DNA of 64,000 nt from Cyprinodon diabolis. Taxonomy: Eukaryota; Chordata; Actinopteri; Cyprinodontiformes; Cyprinodontidae. This document shows positions 34,783 to 47,100 of the stretch, piece by piece. The translations under genes were made by a program, and so were the position numbers. The stretch lies in contig CM060081.1 of the NCBI GenBank assembly GCA_030533445.1, positions 20,877,611 through 20,941,610 on the forward strand, read 5' to 3'. The notes beneath the pieces are model-generated. The model had not been told where the DNA came from. It worked only from the letters and a program-made list of their open reading frames with translations, and did not search any database. Numbering within the stretch: position 1 is the stretch's first letter; every line of letters starts with the position of its first letter.

Positions 34783-34863
34783 ACACTAGATGGCAGCAAG
34801 GGCTTAGAAATAATCTGGCCTGCTTTTCTGCTTTGGTTTACAAACCTCACCACATGATGGCAG
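34783..34863 (+). promoter_or_regulatory. two CTCF-like motifs in tandem
   Basis: Positions 34783-34796 (acactagatggcag, 13 of 14 to CCASYAGRKGGCRS) and 34850-34863 (ccacatgatggcag, 12 of 14) lie in the same orientation 67 bp apart between two convergent genes. Motif match only. Confidence 0.35.
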
Positions 34864-36099
34864 TGAAAGAAAACTCATTTTCCTTTCAGTGCATTTTGTA
34901 GAACACATTTTTTTTGCCAACATTGTCACATAATAGTCACAAAGGAGACCATTATTTTAACATTCCCACCCCCATCTGTGCCCTTTCATTTCAGAAGCAG
35001 AGACATGGTTTGAATCATAGTGAGACATTTATTGATGCAGGTATATTTCCTGTCAGAACTGAATGCAAACACAGCACATACACACCACCAAGCACTAGGG
35101 GAATGTAGAGCTAACGGCAGTGGAGAACTGAAGTTGGAGGCTTAGTGGCACAGCAGTTTAATGGCCTTCACTGTGGATACACTGCTTATCCTCATGGTGA
35201 TAGTTTCAACAAATGCATTCCCCCGTATCAGGACATTATTAGGTTCCTTTTTCCAGTTTTCTAATGTCAGTAGTTCTTTCTAGATAACCTATTTCTCATC
35301 TTAGAAACTTTCAGCTAATAGGCTCTGCTCCTACTTCCATAAAAATCAACCCAAAACTTAAGGCACCCATTTGTATTCTCTCTATTGCACCCAATGCATC
35401 ATCTGTTTGACGAAAATAAAAAAGAAATCCAAACCTTCATACTGCAGCTCTCAGTTTTTCTTCTTGATGCCTTAATTATTCCAGGAGCAGCTTCCTAATT
35501 AGTTTACAAAGCATCTGCTCCAAACTCTGCCTTCACAACAGTCCAGTGTCATGTGACCAATAGAAAATAAAACAGAGTAAAATAGAATATACAAGGTAGC
35601 AGGTCTGGACTCTTGTGTCCACAGGTGTGTCTGGAGCAGGTTAGTAGTGTCATGTGGGGGGTAGTGGGGGATGATTGAGGGCCACAAAAGCATGGTCACA
35701 ATTGCTGGAAAAGCTCCTCACTCCACAGCTGTGCATTGTTATTATTCGGTTTTGGTTACGCTTCGGTACATGTGAGAGTTCACAGTTTTCTCCCTTCAGA
35801 GGACAGAAGATGGTGAAAGATGGCAGCTTATTGCAAAACCTCACGAGCAGAGAGCTTCACTGCCTCGACTAACAGTAGCACAGACTAAATTAGGATTAAC
35901 AAATGTTAGGGCTCAATCAGGGATTCTCATGACTGATTTGTGATGCATAGTATAGCATTAAAGGTCACTCAGAACATAATAATGTATGTGACAGGGCAAC
36001 ACGCTATGCTTTATATGGATCGGCCTGTATGCTCTCAGCTTTTACAGGATTTGTTTTCAACCTATTTCATCATAGAACCACAGAAACCTTAAGTCTGGT

Positions 36100-36215
36100 G
36101 TGCACATGTATTCGCCCATTTATTTTTACTTCCCTTAATAAAATCATTTGTAATGTGACATGTTTAAAGGTTCTAGGGGATTTAATACTTTTGCACGACA
36201 CTGTATCTCTAGGGA
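36100..36215 (+). repeat. teleost interspersed repeat fragment
   Basis: It ends in 'gatttaatacttttgcacga' and 'cactgta', the usual 3' end of the repeat family also seen at 225 and 38830. Confidence 0.55.
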
Positions 36216-37967
36216 GAACTTCCACATACACTGCTGCTTTAAAATATAAACCCAAAGTCCACACCATGACAGCATAAGTTCCGTTAACAGATATCAGAGA
36301 GAAAGTCATACAAGTCCGGTGCTTTTTTTTTTTTTTACTTTACAAGGAGTGTGTTAAAATAATATGATCCAAACTATACTAGTTTGTATTGTTATTTTGA
36401 AAAGATTTGATTATCATACCACGAAATGCTTGAAATAGGATTGGCTACTTATTCTTGTTCCAAAAAAGGTTAGCAGGATGAACAGCATCAGTTAAGAGTA
36501 ATATATTTATAGCTGAAAATAACCAAAACATTCTGTGTACTGACCAGACACAAGACTTCCACTTAATGCTAATTTTGATTCACAAAATCTTACAGTGTGG
36601 TTAAATATGGACAAAACCAGGGTTTTTAGCTGGGTAGAAGTAGCGATCACCTCCAAATATTGCATAGACTGAAGGAGGTCGCTTTTTTGGGCAGCAGTTA
36701 GTGCTGAGCCATCTAAGTGGCCTAATAAACCTGAACGACAAGTTAAGATAGATTCACAGTTTCTTAGTGAGATCTAGGAATGAGTCAATCGGATAACTTC
36801 GTATGACAGCTTGACTGTAGGATTGGGAAAGTTTAATACAAAAAGGAATTATTTGAACTAAATGCTTTTGTTTGTAATTATTTTTCAACCAGTTTGAACC
36901 AGTGAGTTTTAAAATAACATTACATTGATGGAGGTTCTGCTTTAAGTTCCATAACTCTAGTGGGTTTTCTTAAAACAACTCATTTGTGCAAGTATGAGAC
37001 TAACATATGCGCCATTTTTCAGCCATCTGGCTGTCAGTGTGCAGCAACAGAACTCTGAATTAAACTCCAGTGTAACTTTTGTATGTATTATGTATTAAAA
37101 GCGTCTAAATGGGCTGAAACATTACGGTTGAAAATTGTAATTATTTTGACACCTACTTGGTCAACCCTGATAATGGCAACCAGCCAATACCTAGCAACGT
37201 TTCCCCAAGACACACAATAATCTCCAGTGTAACAGCATTTAGAAGAGTCAACAAGAAAAAAAAACAACTTAAAAATTTAAAAAACACAAGAATTCAGATT
37301 AAACCAAAGTCAAGTAAATAAAAAGTAAAAATATACCATCAAATCTGCAAAACATAGAGCACGTAATATTTATATTAAAAATTTCTCTACAAACCCTAAC
37401 AAGGTGAGCAGCATCTCAATTGTTGCTGTCACTAAAAGCTCAAAGTCAGGTTGGGATGAGGACAAGGATGTTCTGTAAATGGAGGCTGGTACCAGATCCT
37501 GTCAGTGTTTTTATGGGACCTGTCTGTGTAGGTATTCTTTCTCATTTCCTCTGCTATTATTATTTGAATCATGCAGACTATAATCATCTGATATAATTCA
37601 TAAACAGGCAAACACTGAACATAAATTAGATCCTCTATAGGTAAAAATGTAAAAAGCTAATAAGACAGCAGTTAATCAAACCGAAGCGAGAAAGGTGATG
37701 ACAATAAGACTGCAGATGTTTGAACAGGAAGAAGTCCTTTCTGAGGAGGGGGGTTGTTGGTGCAAACAAGCCAAAACACGTCCGATTCCGAGCTGAATCC
37801 TCCAACAAAAGACGGTTCCTGTTTCCAAAGAAGCTGGAGGACTGGAATGATGCTGGACGGGACAGGGGGTCCAGACCAGGTCACAGTTGGTTTCGTCTAA
37901 AGGGAAAAGACAGGAAATCTGCTGCTTCATGGAACGCAGTCTGTTCAGGGGTCTATGAGTACACAGT

Positions 37968-37995
37968 GGGGGGGGGGGGGGGGGGGGGGGGGGGG
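37968..37995 (+). repeat. 28-base G homopolymer
   Basis: An uninterrupted run of 28 G, read as 28 C in the epb41l1 transcript. It lies about 115 bases beyond the stop codon, inside the 3' UTR. Confidence 0.9.
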
Positions 37996-38110
37996 TAGAG
38001 AGTCCTCTCTTTGAGGGTGGTCATGTTCAGTTTGGTGGGGAGGGAGACTCTCTGCTGGAGGATTCTCTCTGGTCTCCCTCCAACCCCATCTCAGAGGCCG
38101 TTGTGTTGGA

Positions 38111-38116
38111 TCAGCA
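38111..38116 (-). CDS. epb41l1: epb41l1 last exon: one codon plus stop, then 3' UTR
   Basis: The acceptor ttttgtctctcggcag precedes TGC TGA, giving a C-terminus ...KAEC. Mammalian 4.1N ends ...PQES, so a single residue plus stop after a conserved Glu fits the family. The 3' UTR continues to lower coordinates. The alternative is read-through of the previous donor, giving VPVR and a stop at 38445. Confidence 0.65.
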   Translation of the reverse strand, partial: C

Positions 38117-41100
38117 CTGCCGAGAGACAAAATGTTTTTAGGAGAATTTTCAAGAGGGTAGTTTAAAAAACATCTATTTTCAGTCTTTCTTCTTCATATC
38201 TTAAATAAAATCCCATGCATTTCCAGACTTTTTCGGAACATGCACAATTCTAACTGCTAAAGTCAAAAGAGCTTTAGCATGCCACACGTCCACACTAGAT
38301 CCTATTTTAGCCTCACCCCTCTTTTTTTGCATCTTTCTGTATTCCAGCCACTATTTCTGTTAAAGTCATTAGCATCAGAGAAACACCCTGAGCCTAGATG
38401 GTACCACTTGAACCTAAAGTAATGAAACCCTGTGACCTTCTCTCCTATCTGACAGGTACCTCTGCTTTCTGCTGCAGATCCTCTGTGGGAGACTCTGTTT
38501 CCCTGATAACCACTGCTTTTGTCACCAGCATGTCGGGATGCTGCTGCTTAGCCTCCTGGATCGCCATGGCGAGTGCCTGGAGCCATGAAAACACCAAACA
38601 GATCATCAGTGCTTGTTAACCGTAGGTGATTTCAACAACTAAATGCAGACAAACTGATCAAATGTTTCCTGGAAACTAGGTCTCTCTCTCACCTGATGCT
38701 GGTCCACATCCTCGTCTCCAGTGATTATGATCCTTTTTTCAATTCTGGTCTCTGAATAACCTCCTTTTACAGTCTGTAGAGCATAAACAGAAATCAGTAG
38801 CCAGAAAGTTGGCTTATTCTAACAAATATGCATGCCTTCCAAAGGTATTCAAAAGCCTTAGTTTTCTACTTTTATTCATATTACAACCACAAACTTGAAT
38901 GTATTTTGTTGGATATTGATGTCCCAGACCAACACAAAATAGCACAAAATTGAGAATTCAAAGCAGAAAAAATTGCACTATTAAACCTTTTCACCAATAG
39001 ACGTTTGAGAAATGCGCCATGCATTTGAATCCTGCCCAATATTATCTGAGAGCACAAGGAGAGCATGAACTGCTAGAGACTCCAAGAACCTAGAGACAGT
39101 GGTAGATGAAGTACTCAGCTATATTATTTGAGTAAAAGTTTTGCTATTCATAGTTTAATCTTACTAATCAACTACAAGCAAAAGTTGGTCGGTCAAAAAA
39201 TCTACTCAAGGTAAAGTACTAAAGTGCTCACCCTTCGAAAATATGTAAGTATTCAAAAGCACATGGATTTAGAAGTATGTAAATACTTAAAAGTACAAAT
39301 AAAATGTTATATCAGCACAGTGCTGTATAATTTCCAGAGTTACTTTACAGAACCTTGTAACTTTCAGAAACCAGCTGATGTATTGATGTGTAGAGCAACT
39401 CTACTCAGATTCTACACCACTTGTAAAGAACTTCAGCATAAAAATGCCACACAAAAAAAATGGAGAGAAATTTTAATTATTTGTTACTGAAAGCAGTTCT
39501 AAAGAACTTTCGGTTTTTGTCGATTTTGGCTCCCCCAGTGGACAAAAGCTGTATTGTTTTTGACGGCTGATTATGCATTAGTGCGGCGCCGTGGCCTGTT
39601 TGGATTACAAGACTCCTCGTTATACGCCCGCCAAATGCAGCCTTGTTCTTGCCATTTTTAAGGACGGTACTGTGTATCCTTCGTACTCTTGGTTATCCTG
39701 TGATTCATTGCGAGTCCAAGCAAGCCAGCTGCTCCTTCCGCAGAGGAATAACAAATCGCAATATGTGAATAGTTCCGTCTGAAATTAATCAAAATAGTTG
39801 TTTTAAATGGCCATTGAGTCAGATATGTGGCGGGTAATGTTTGGCTTATTGAAAGGCTGTTATCTGTTTATCTGCAAATGGGTTCCACTGACATTTAAGC
39901 ACAGATTCCAATATCTGTGCAGTGTGGGGACTACAAATCTGATATTTGTGATGAAGGTACTGCTGCTGAAGCTCCTCGAAATTGTAATTAGTAAACAGGA
40001 CAATAGTGAGAAGTTAGGTATCCATTCTTTGCCTTCTTTGTGTGTCAACTAGCATGGTTGCAAGGTGACAGGGCGTATGGGCAGTGAGAGCCGTAGAAGG
40101 CTGGACCTGTTTGAATCCATAGCCAAAACTTTTATGGGCTCCTTATTTTCACGGACCTCAGAGGACCCGGTTAAGGTAGAGCGGGTCCTTGGAGGATGCA
40201 GCTTCCAAAAACGAACACACCTATAGTGTGTTGCAGTTGGATTGAACTTCCAGTGGCTGTATGAAAAATGAATAGTGGTGAGGTAATGGATTCAACTGTA
40301 GTGAAACAATGTCATATGATGATGGAGAAAATAAGAAGGGTGAAATGGAGCTCTGTGATGGCTTTGAAAATATAATTTCTTCCTAGTGTTGGATTTCTCA
40401 GAATTAGGTAGAGGTGTGGGGGAAAAAAATTATTTTGGCAATATATCGCAATTTTTGGCTGCCCGATATATCAATCTTTCAGTTTCTGCTATTGATTAAA
40501 AAAAGAAAATTTTTCCCTAAAAAATTTAGGAGAAGCATGCTACTTTGATGCAGCTACTCCAGTAGATGGCACCATTGAGCCCTTTTGCTGTGTGGTGCAT
40601 CGCCATTTCTGTAGTAGAGGCAGTCACACTGGCAGATGTAGACTGACTCAAGACAACATGGCTAAAATAAAAAAAAATAAAAAACTGAATGCTAATTATC
40701 TTCCAATAAACATATATAGAACTTGCTTTTTCATCTTTAAATTTTACTTTAATATCAGCTGGGAAGAATATGGCTATATATTGTGATATTCAAATATTGT
40801 GATAATATTGTATCGTGACCTAAGTATCATAATGCGTATCGTATTGCAAAATCCTTGCAAATACTCAATCCTAGAATTAAGTAGATCAAACAAGAAGTAA
40901 AACAAGTTCAACAAGGTTTAAAGTTACGTCAAATGTTATTTAAAGTTTATTGGGGGTTGGCATTAGAAAAAGCCATTTGTTCTAATTAAACCTGTAGCTA
41001 TCTCCTTTAAAATATATGGATGTGATATGACACATGGTTAAACGGTTCAAGAACTATGATTTGATTTTTATCATGATAACGGCACATGGATAAATCAATT

Positions 41101-44100
41101 CCTACTTAAAATTCATCTCAGATATCCAATAAAAACCCTTATTTACTCTTCTATTAGTGTTCAATGCATAGGAGTCAAACAAACTATGGTTGTAGAAACT
41201 GATAAAAAAAAAATTCCTAGAAGGTTAGGCTCATGGCTTGTCAAAGCAGGACTAGTTCCCAAACTGGATCTCTGTTTATTTCAACTGAAATCACTTTTCA
41301 AACTGTCCAAGCAGTTTTTGCAAAAATTACATGATTGTTTCAGTACTCCACTTATTTAAACTAAAACTGAACCAGTGATGAATGCATCATGCTTTTTAAA
41401 AGTAAAGTAAAAAAAGACATAAAGTATTAAAGGAATAGTACACCCAAAACATGATTAGCCTTCATTTTCTACTCAGCCCCATGCTGAACAACACTCTGGA
41501 GTACTTTTTTGATATCTCAAATGCATCTGGAGATCTGGGAGGCTTCTTACTGTCTGCTGACATTCAAATAATGGAGGTCTATGGTGCCCGAGGCAGAAAG
41601 GTCCATAAAAGTCCACAAAAAACGTGTCAATATTCCTCCATACTGCTCGTCCAATGTATTCCAAGTGTCCTGAGTGGGTAGGGTCCATAATTTACTCGAA
41701 ACAAAGTCATTTAGAATGTTTTTAGAGCATAAACAGTAGTGTATAGGATTTCCTAAAAGCGCGCGCCTGCGAGTTCGCGAGCCTACGGAAACCGTGGCAG
41801 ACCACACCAGATGAAAGTGCGCATTCAGCTCGGCAAAGAACTCATGCTCTTCCTCAACACTGAAGTCCTCAGACATTTTTCTTTCGTTGTTTCTTTCTTT
41901 GCACAGGTAAACAGCAAATTTCTTCTGAATGCGCACTTTCATCTGGTTTGGTCTGCCGCAGTTTCCGTAGGCTCGCGAACTCGCAGGCGCGCGCTTTTAG
42001 GAAATCCTATACACTACTGTTTATGCTCTAAAAACATTCTAAATGACTTCGTTTCGAGTAAATTATGGATGCTACCCACTCAGGACACTTGGAATACATT
42101 GGACGAGCAGTATGGAGGAATATTGACGCGTTTTTTGTGGACTTTTATGGACCTTTCTGCCTCGGGCACCATAGACCTCCATTATTTGAATGTCAGCAGA
42201 CAGCAAGAAGCCTCCCAGATCTCCAGATGCATTTGAGATATTAAAAAAGTACTCCAGAGTGTTGTTCAGCATGGGGGTGAGTAGAAAATGAAGGCTAATC
42301 ATGTTTTGGGTGTACTATTCCTTTAACCCTCTGACATTCCTTGACAGTGAAGTTCTTATAATATGGTGGTAACCGGAATCTGTTTTGATCTGCCGATAGC
42401 TTGACTCTCAATCTTAGACCTTTTTCCCTAAAATTGAGGTCCAGTCCAGTGCTTAAAGTGGGGAAAGAATAATATAGAGTGTGTAAAACTTAAAGTGACC
42501 CAAACTGAGCATGAGATACTGGGCTGAACCTCCTTCTTAAACAGCTGCATCCTCTTATCTATGAAAGAGATTACCATTTCACTAGGATACAAATCCAGTG
42601 ATTGAACCGTAACCAAGGATACAAAGATGGTGTTACCTTGGTAACTTGTGTTGTGGTCGCTGATGTGATACTTTCAGCCGTGATGGTCAGAGGAGACACA
42701 ACAGACTCCCTCCCTTGGGAACTTGCTTTTACCTGCCGGACAGTAATTATAGCAGACTCTTACACACTTTCAACGTGATCATCATACAGTATTTCGCTCT
42801 GCTAGTCAAGGGTCCCTGGGCCCATAGAGGTCACACAGACATGAGGGGGGATTCTTATACCCTAATGAACAGGAGGATCTCACTTTAGATAATTATTATA
42901 CTGGAAATACTAATGGCAGTACTATCAGCTAGAACCTATTTTTTTAAGGTTGTAACTATTTCTTATTTTAGCATAATCTATTGATAACTTTCATATGTAT
43001 CTGATTAATCTAAAAAAAATACTTTAATTAATTAACATTGTTAAACAAGTGTTTTGAACCTAGAAACACATTTTAAGTGACAAAATCTTCTAAGAGGGCC
43101 CTCATTATTGTAACTTCTAATAATTAATCAATCCATTTATTTTTCTTAGCTCTTGCTAGTTCTAAAATAGTTATTCTGGGGTGCATCAAGAGCATAAAAG
43201 CTTTCCATTAGGCTTGAGAGAGAGCAACAGTTCTCTGACTAGTTTGCACATAGATAAATCTTCATGTCATAAAAGAGGTGACTAATGGCTGAACCCATGC
43301 TTGCAGCATATGGGGGTCTGGGGTAATGCACGGTGGAATCCAGTTAGAACATTACTGGGTTATAAAACATGTGGCCCAAGTGCACCTGCATGTTTGGACA
43401 TCAGAGAGTCTGACAGAGACCTGGCTTCACTGGCTTTATGCCACCTCATCACATCCACAACGTACAGGCAGCACCCCAAGTAATTTACTGAAATGCTCTT
43501 GGGTATGAAGCTGCAGCTTAAAGCATTTCAAATAACTGAAATATCTATACCTTCAAACAGATTTACATTCACGGTCGAATTTAAACATTGGCCACTTGGA
43601 CCTCCAAAATGTGCATAGACTGGTTGCTGGAAGACCAAATTAACGTTTTATGCTTTTTTTTTAGGGTGCAGTATAAACGTAAAGGTGTGAACAACAACTT
43701 ACAGGGCAACAATTACCAAAAACTTTAATTTTGCTTGTAGGCTTAGAATTATCATCTTCAAGGGATTGTAGTAAAATAGATTTTTTAGATTTTGTGACCA
43801 TTATTTCATCTGACTTTACCCCGCAAGAAATGTGCAACATGTTAGAATGCTGCACAAAATGGAAGAACAATGCAACTATACAAATCAAAACCTGTATCCG
43901 CATCTTATCTGCTGATATATAAAGGTGTTTCCTCTAACATAGATGGAAACTGATCATACAGTTGCAGAAACCTCAAATAAAGTTATGAAAACTCCATAGA
44001 TTTTAAGGAAGCAATCTTTGATAAAATTTGATTTAGATTGAACCAAAATAGTTGCAGGACAACCAGAAAGGAAGTAAAGAAAATAATGGAGTTCCCATCA

Positions 44101-47100
44101 TAATTTTTTTTTTTACTGAAACCAGATGATAATGATTTGCTACCATGTATTTAAATAACTGTCAATAAAATAATAGTCCAGTAGAAAGAGGGCCCAAACA
44201 ACAAACTGATGAGGAATTCCAATAAATTTTTTGAACTAAACCATTTATATGTTTCAGCCATAAGCTGTAAGGAAACAAAGAAGAACTTCACATTGGCCTA
44301 AAATCAAATAAGACAAGAGGAATTAGAGAGAAATGCTACTTACTAATAAATATTAGGTGTTGCAAACAAAAACGTATTGTACTGAACAGCTAAATATGAT
44401 GGATGGGTCATTGGGTCTTAGTAAAATGCAACTTCCTAAGTCTGTCAGTCAGATGTAAGTCTGTTTCCATAATTCAGGCCTAAAATTGACAATTCTTTAT
44501 GTAACAAAGTTTCAAGTTCTACTCAAAAGCCTGTTCCTCGTGTCCAAATAGGTTCACTTTTGGCTCCTGTTACAGAGAAATCAAACTAAGTCTTCATGTT
44601 TTACATATTTGTAAATTATGTGCAAATAACTTTTTGTTAGGCGACAATTTAAGCAAAAGCAGAAATAATTGATGGAAAGGAAAAGCATCTGCTGAAAAAC
44701 AGAACAATTATTCAGAATAATGTGTTAGCTGAAACTCATTTAGGCATATAAATTCATGACATGAACCATTACCATAAAAGTAAGTGACAATGCTGCGGCT
44801 CACATAAGGTGATTCATTTGGACACTCACTCAAAAAGAGGTCAAGACTACAGCAGAGCCAACATACAGACTCATAAATTAGTGTCAATGTGATGGATGTC
44901 CTCTACAAAGGTACTTACAGGGGAGCCATTTTCCTTGGGAACAACAGAAGCTTCCGTGGAGCTGACAATTGAAGGGTTCTAAAAGTGAGAGACAGAGAAA
45001 GTCCTGATTAAGGCTTTTTATCTCCTACCAGCAGGATGATTGCTCCATACAAATAAGAACACAAAACAACACAAATTAATTTGTTTGCTCTCCAGACAGA
45101 ATTCATTATACATTGATTGTTCAAGTCTAAACAGAAAATATCAATTTAACCAACAACAAATGTGGAACTATGATATATTGAAAAGAAAGTGCATTTTGAA
45201 AGTTTTTCTGCCCAAGAATGCACTTATCAAGCCTGAGACATGTAGGAACAATATGTTTTTTTTATGGCAGTCTCTTCAACAGAACCTGATAAAAAAAATT
45301 CAACTAAGTATTAAATGCCTTGGTTCTATTAAGTCTAGGTCAGTGGTTAAAATATTTGTCATTGTTTAGTACTTTTGGGGTCTGGTATAGATCTGAGTAT
45401 ACTGGAAACTAACAGGCTCCTAAACAAGGCAAGGCAAGTTTATTCATTTGCAGATTTAAGTGGCAAGTCAATTCAATTTGGCGTAAATAAGAAAAAGAAG
45501 AGACCATAAAAGCAATCAGTTCTACTAGCCATGAACGCATTAATTAGTTTTCCAAGGTCTTGCTGAGAAATTAGTGCTTTTGGTGATTTTCTTTAGGTGA
45601 TAGAAGGCGCTCCCAAGCCCATTTCTCCATGTGCTGTTTAAAAGTTGCTGTTTGCATCGCTCATACAAGCTTAGTTTCCAAAAGAAGATTTGCAATTTTT
45701 TCACTGTCAGACTCACCACCGGTAAGTGAAAATGCGGACGAGCACCTAGGACGGCCTGACATAAGCATATCACCAGAATGATTGAGAATTAGGAGGACCA
45801 TTTGTTTTGATAATCCACCCGAAAAAGAACAGGTTCAGGTCTTATCACTGCACCCAGCCTAAATTATTCACTATGATCCCACAGCTGATTGTTGGCCATT
45901 GTACAAAAAATAATGCATTTTTTGTGTTTATTTTTCTTCTGGCTGACAGTGAGAATAATATAAATAAAGCTGAAGATGAAGATCCTAAGATACACTGCAC
46001 TGCTAAGAAAGTGTAACTCTAAATTGCTGTGCTGTTTTAGGTTGTAGTTCTTTGACAAATGAAAAAATTTTAATATCAAGAGAATTCGCTGGTGTCCAGG
46101 CTACGTCACCGGTCGCTCAATCCCCCGCTGGCTCCCTGCCCTGGACCAGCCCCGGAGCTCATGACTCGGTTCTGCTGCGATTTTAAAATTCCCCTCGGAC
46201 ATTTTTTTGGGTATGAAAAGTAGGACATGTCCAGGAAAAAGGGGCGTCCAGTTGTTGTTGCTATGATGATGCAGCTTTGCATATTGTAAACCAATAAGCG
46301 CACAGCTCATCTAAATATTCATAGCATACCATAAAAGGAAGAAAACCTGTCGTGTCATTCTGGGGCTTTTAACCAGGCTTACATTAGGGCTCACAGAACA
46401 GCAAATATGCCATTTTCAGCCCAACCAATGTTACACACCCTATTCAGAGACCTTAAGGACCAGTACCAAATACCCTATATAATCATTCTATGACCCCTTG
46501 TATAAACATAATATTTAAAAGCAAACATGTTTGATTTTATTGTGTAGTGAGGAGCTGAATATGATTTAAAGGCTGTTATAAAATCCAGAGACAGCAAGAA
46601 GCAACAATGTAATATTGTGAAATACTCCCCCCTGCTGGCCACCAAACATTAGTGCAGATCTTTATCCATTTTAAGACAATCTCATTCTCCATTTACTGCC
46701 TTATGTAGTGAGGAGCATGTGACTGCCACTGACTTCCAGTGAGTTTAAGTCATTTTTAACCTTTTCGATGCTCTAATACTAGAAATAAACCTAACCATAA
46801 CCAGAGCATACCTACCCCTAACCTATATACTCAATTCACAACTCAGTCCTAAACCTGAACAAGTGAGAACATGCAAAATAGGAGCATACACACACCCACA
46901 CAGAGCACTCAGGCTTACTCTGAGAACTTTAAAGCTATGACTCAGCACTGTTGTGCCACTTCAAAGGGCCCTCTCTCTCTCTCTCTCCATCATCTCCTGA
47001 GCAAATCCACACCATTAGCTGAATGGCTAAAGAGCCTGGCCATGAGTACATTTTAACAAGGCACCTGTGGGACAGCCAGTCTGCACTCATTTCTCTGCTT

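Larger units (their letters stand above)
33376..38110. other. intergenic region and epb41l1 3' UTR
   Basis: The stretch lies between the two convergent genes. The part nearest 38110 is the 3' UTR of epb41l1, including a 28-base G run (C run in the mRNA). The poly(A) site is not clear; revcomp AATAAA or ATTAAA candidates lie at about 36120 and 36835, the first inside a repeat. The rest is AT-rich, with two CTCF-like motifs near 34.8 kb. Small open frames here do not resemble known proteins. Confidence 0.6.
38774..42636 (-). other. epb41l1 intron rich in mobile-element relics
   Basis: Intron of about 3.9 kb. Running upward in coordinate it holds a repeat fragment (38830-38960), a degenerate repeat (39090-39480), a hAT-like element (40409-40873) and a large foldback element (41431-42322). 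The stretch 39500-40260 is GC-richer than its surroundings and may be another element, but I do not recognise it. Confidence 0.8.

Noticed and set aside
37945..38130. - strand frame with a proline run
   Set aside because: The prolines are translation of the 28-base C tract in the 3' UTR. The true frame stops at 38111.
41547..42236. Mirror open frames of 131 and 141 codons
   Set aside because: Both come from the inverted arms of the foldback element. They are the same sequence on opposite strands and resemble no transposase.
45040..45369. 109-codon + strand frame
   Set aside because: AT-rich chance frame rich in Lys, Asn and Ile, with no family resemblance; it is antisense to epb41l1 intron.
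46970..46988. CT-repeat run as a possible splice tract
   Set aside because: A simple (CT)n run with no exon-like frame adjoining in the right orientation for either gene.
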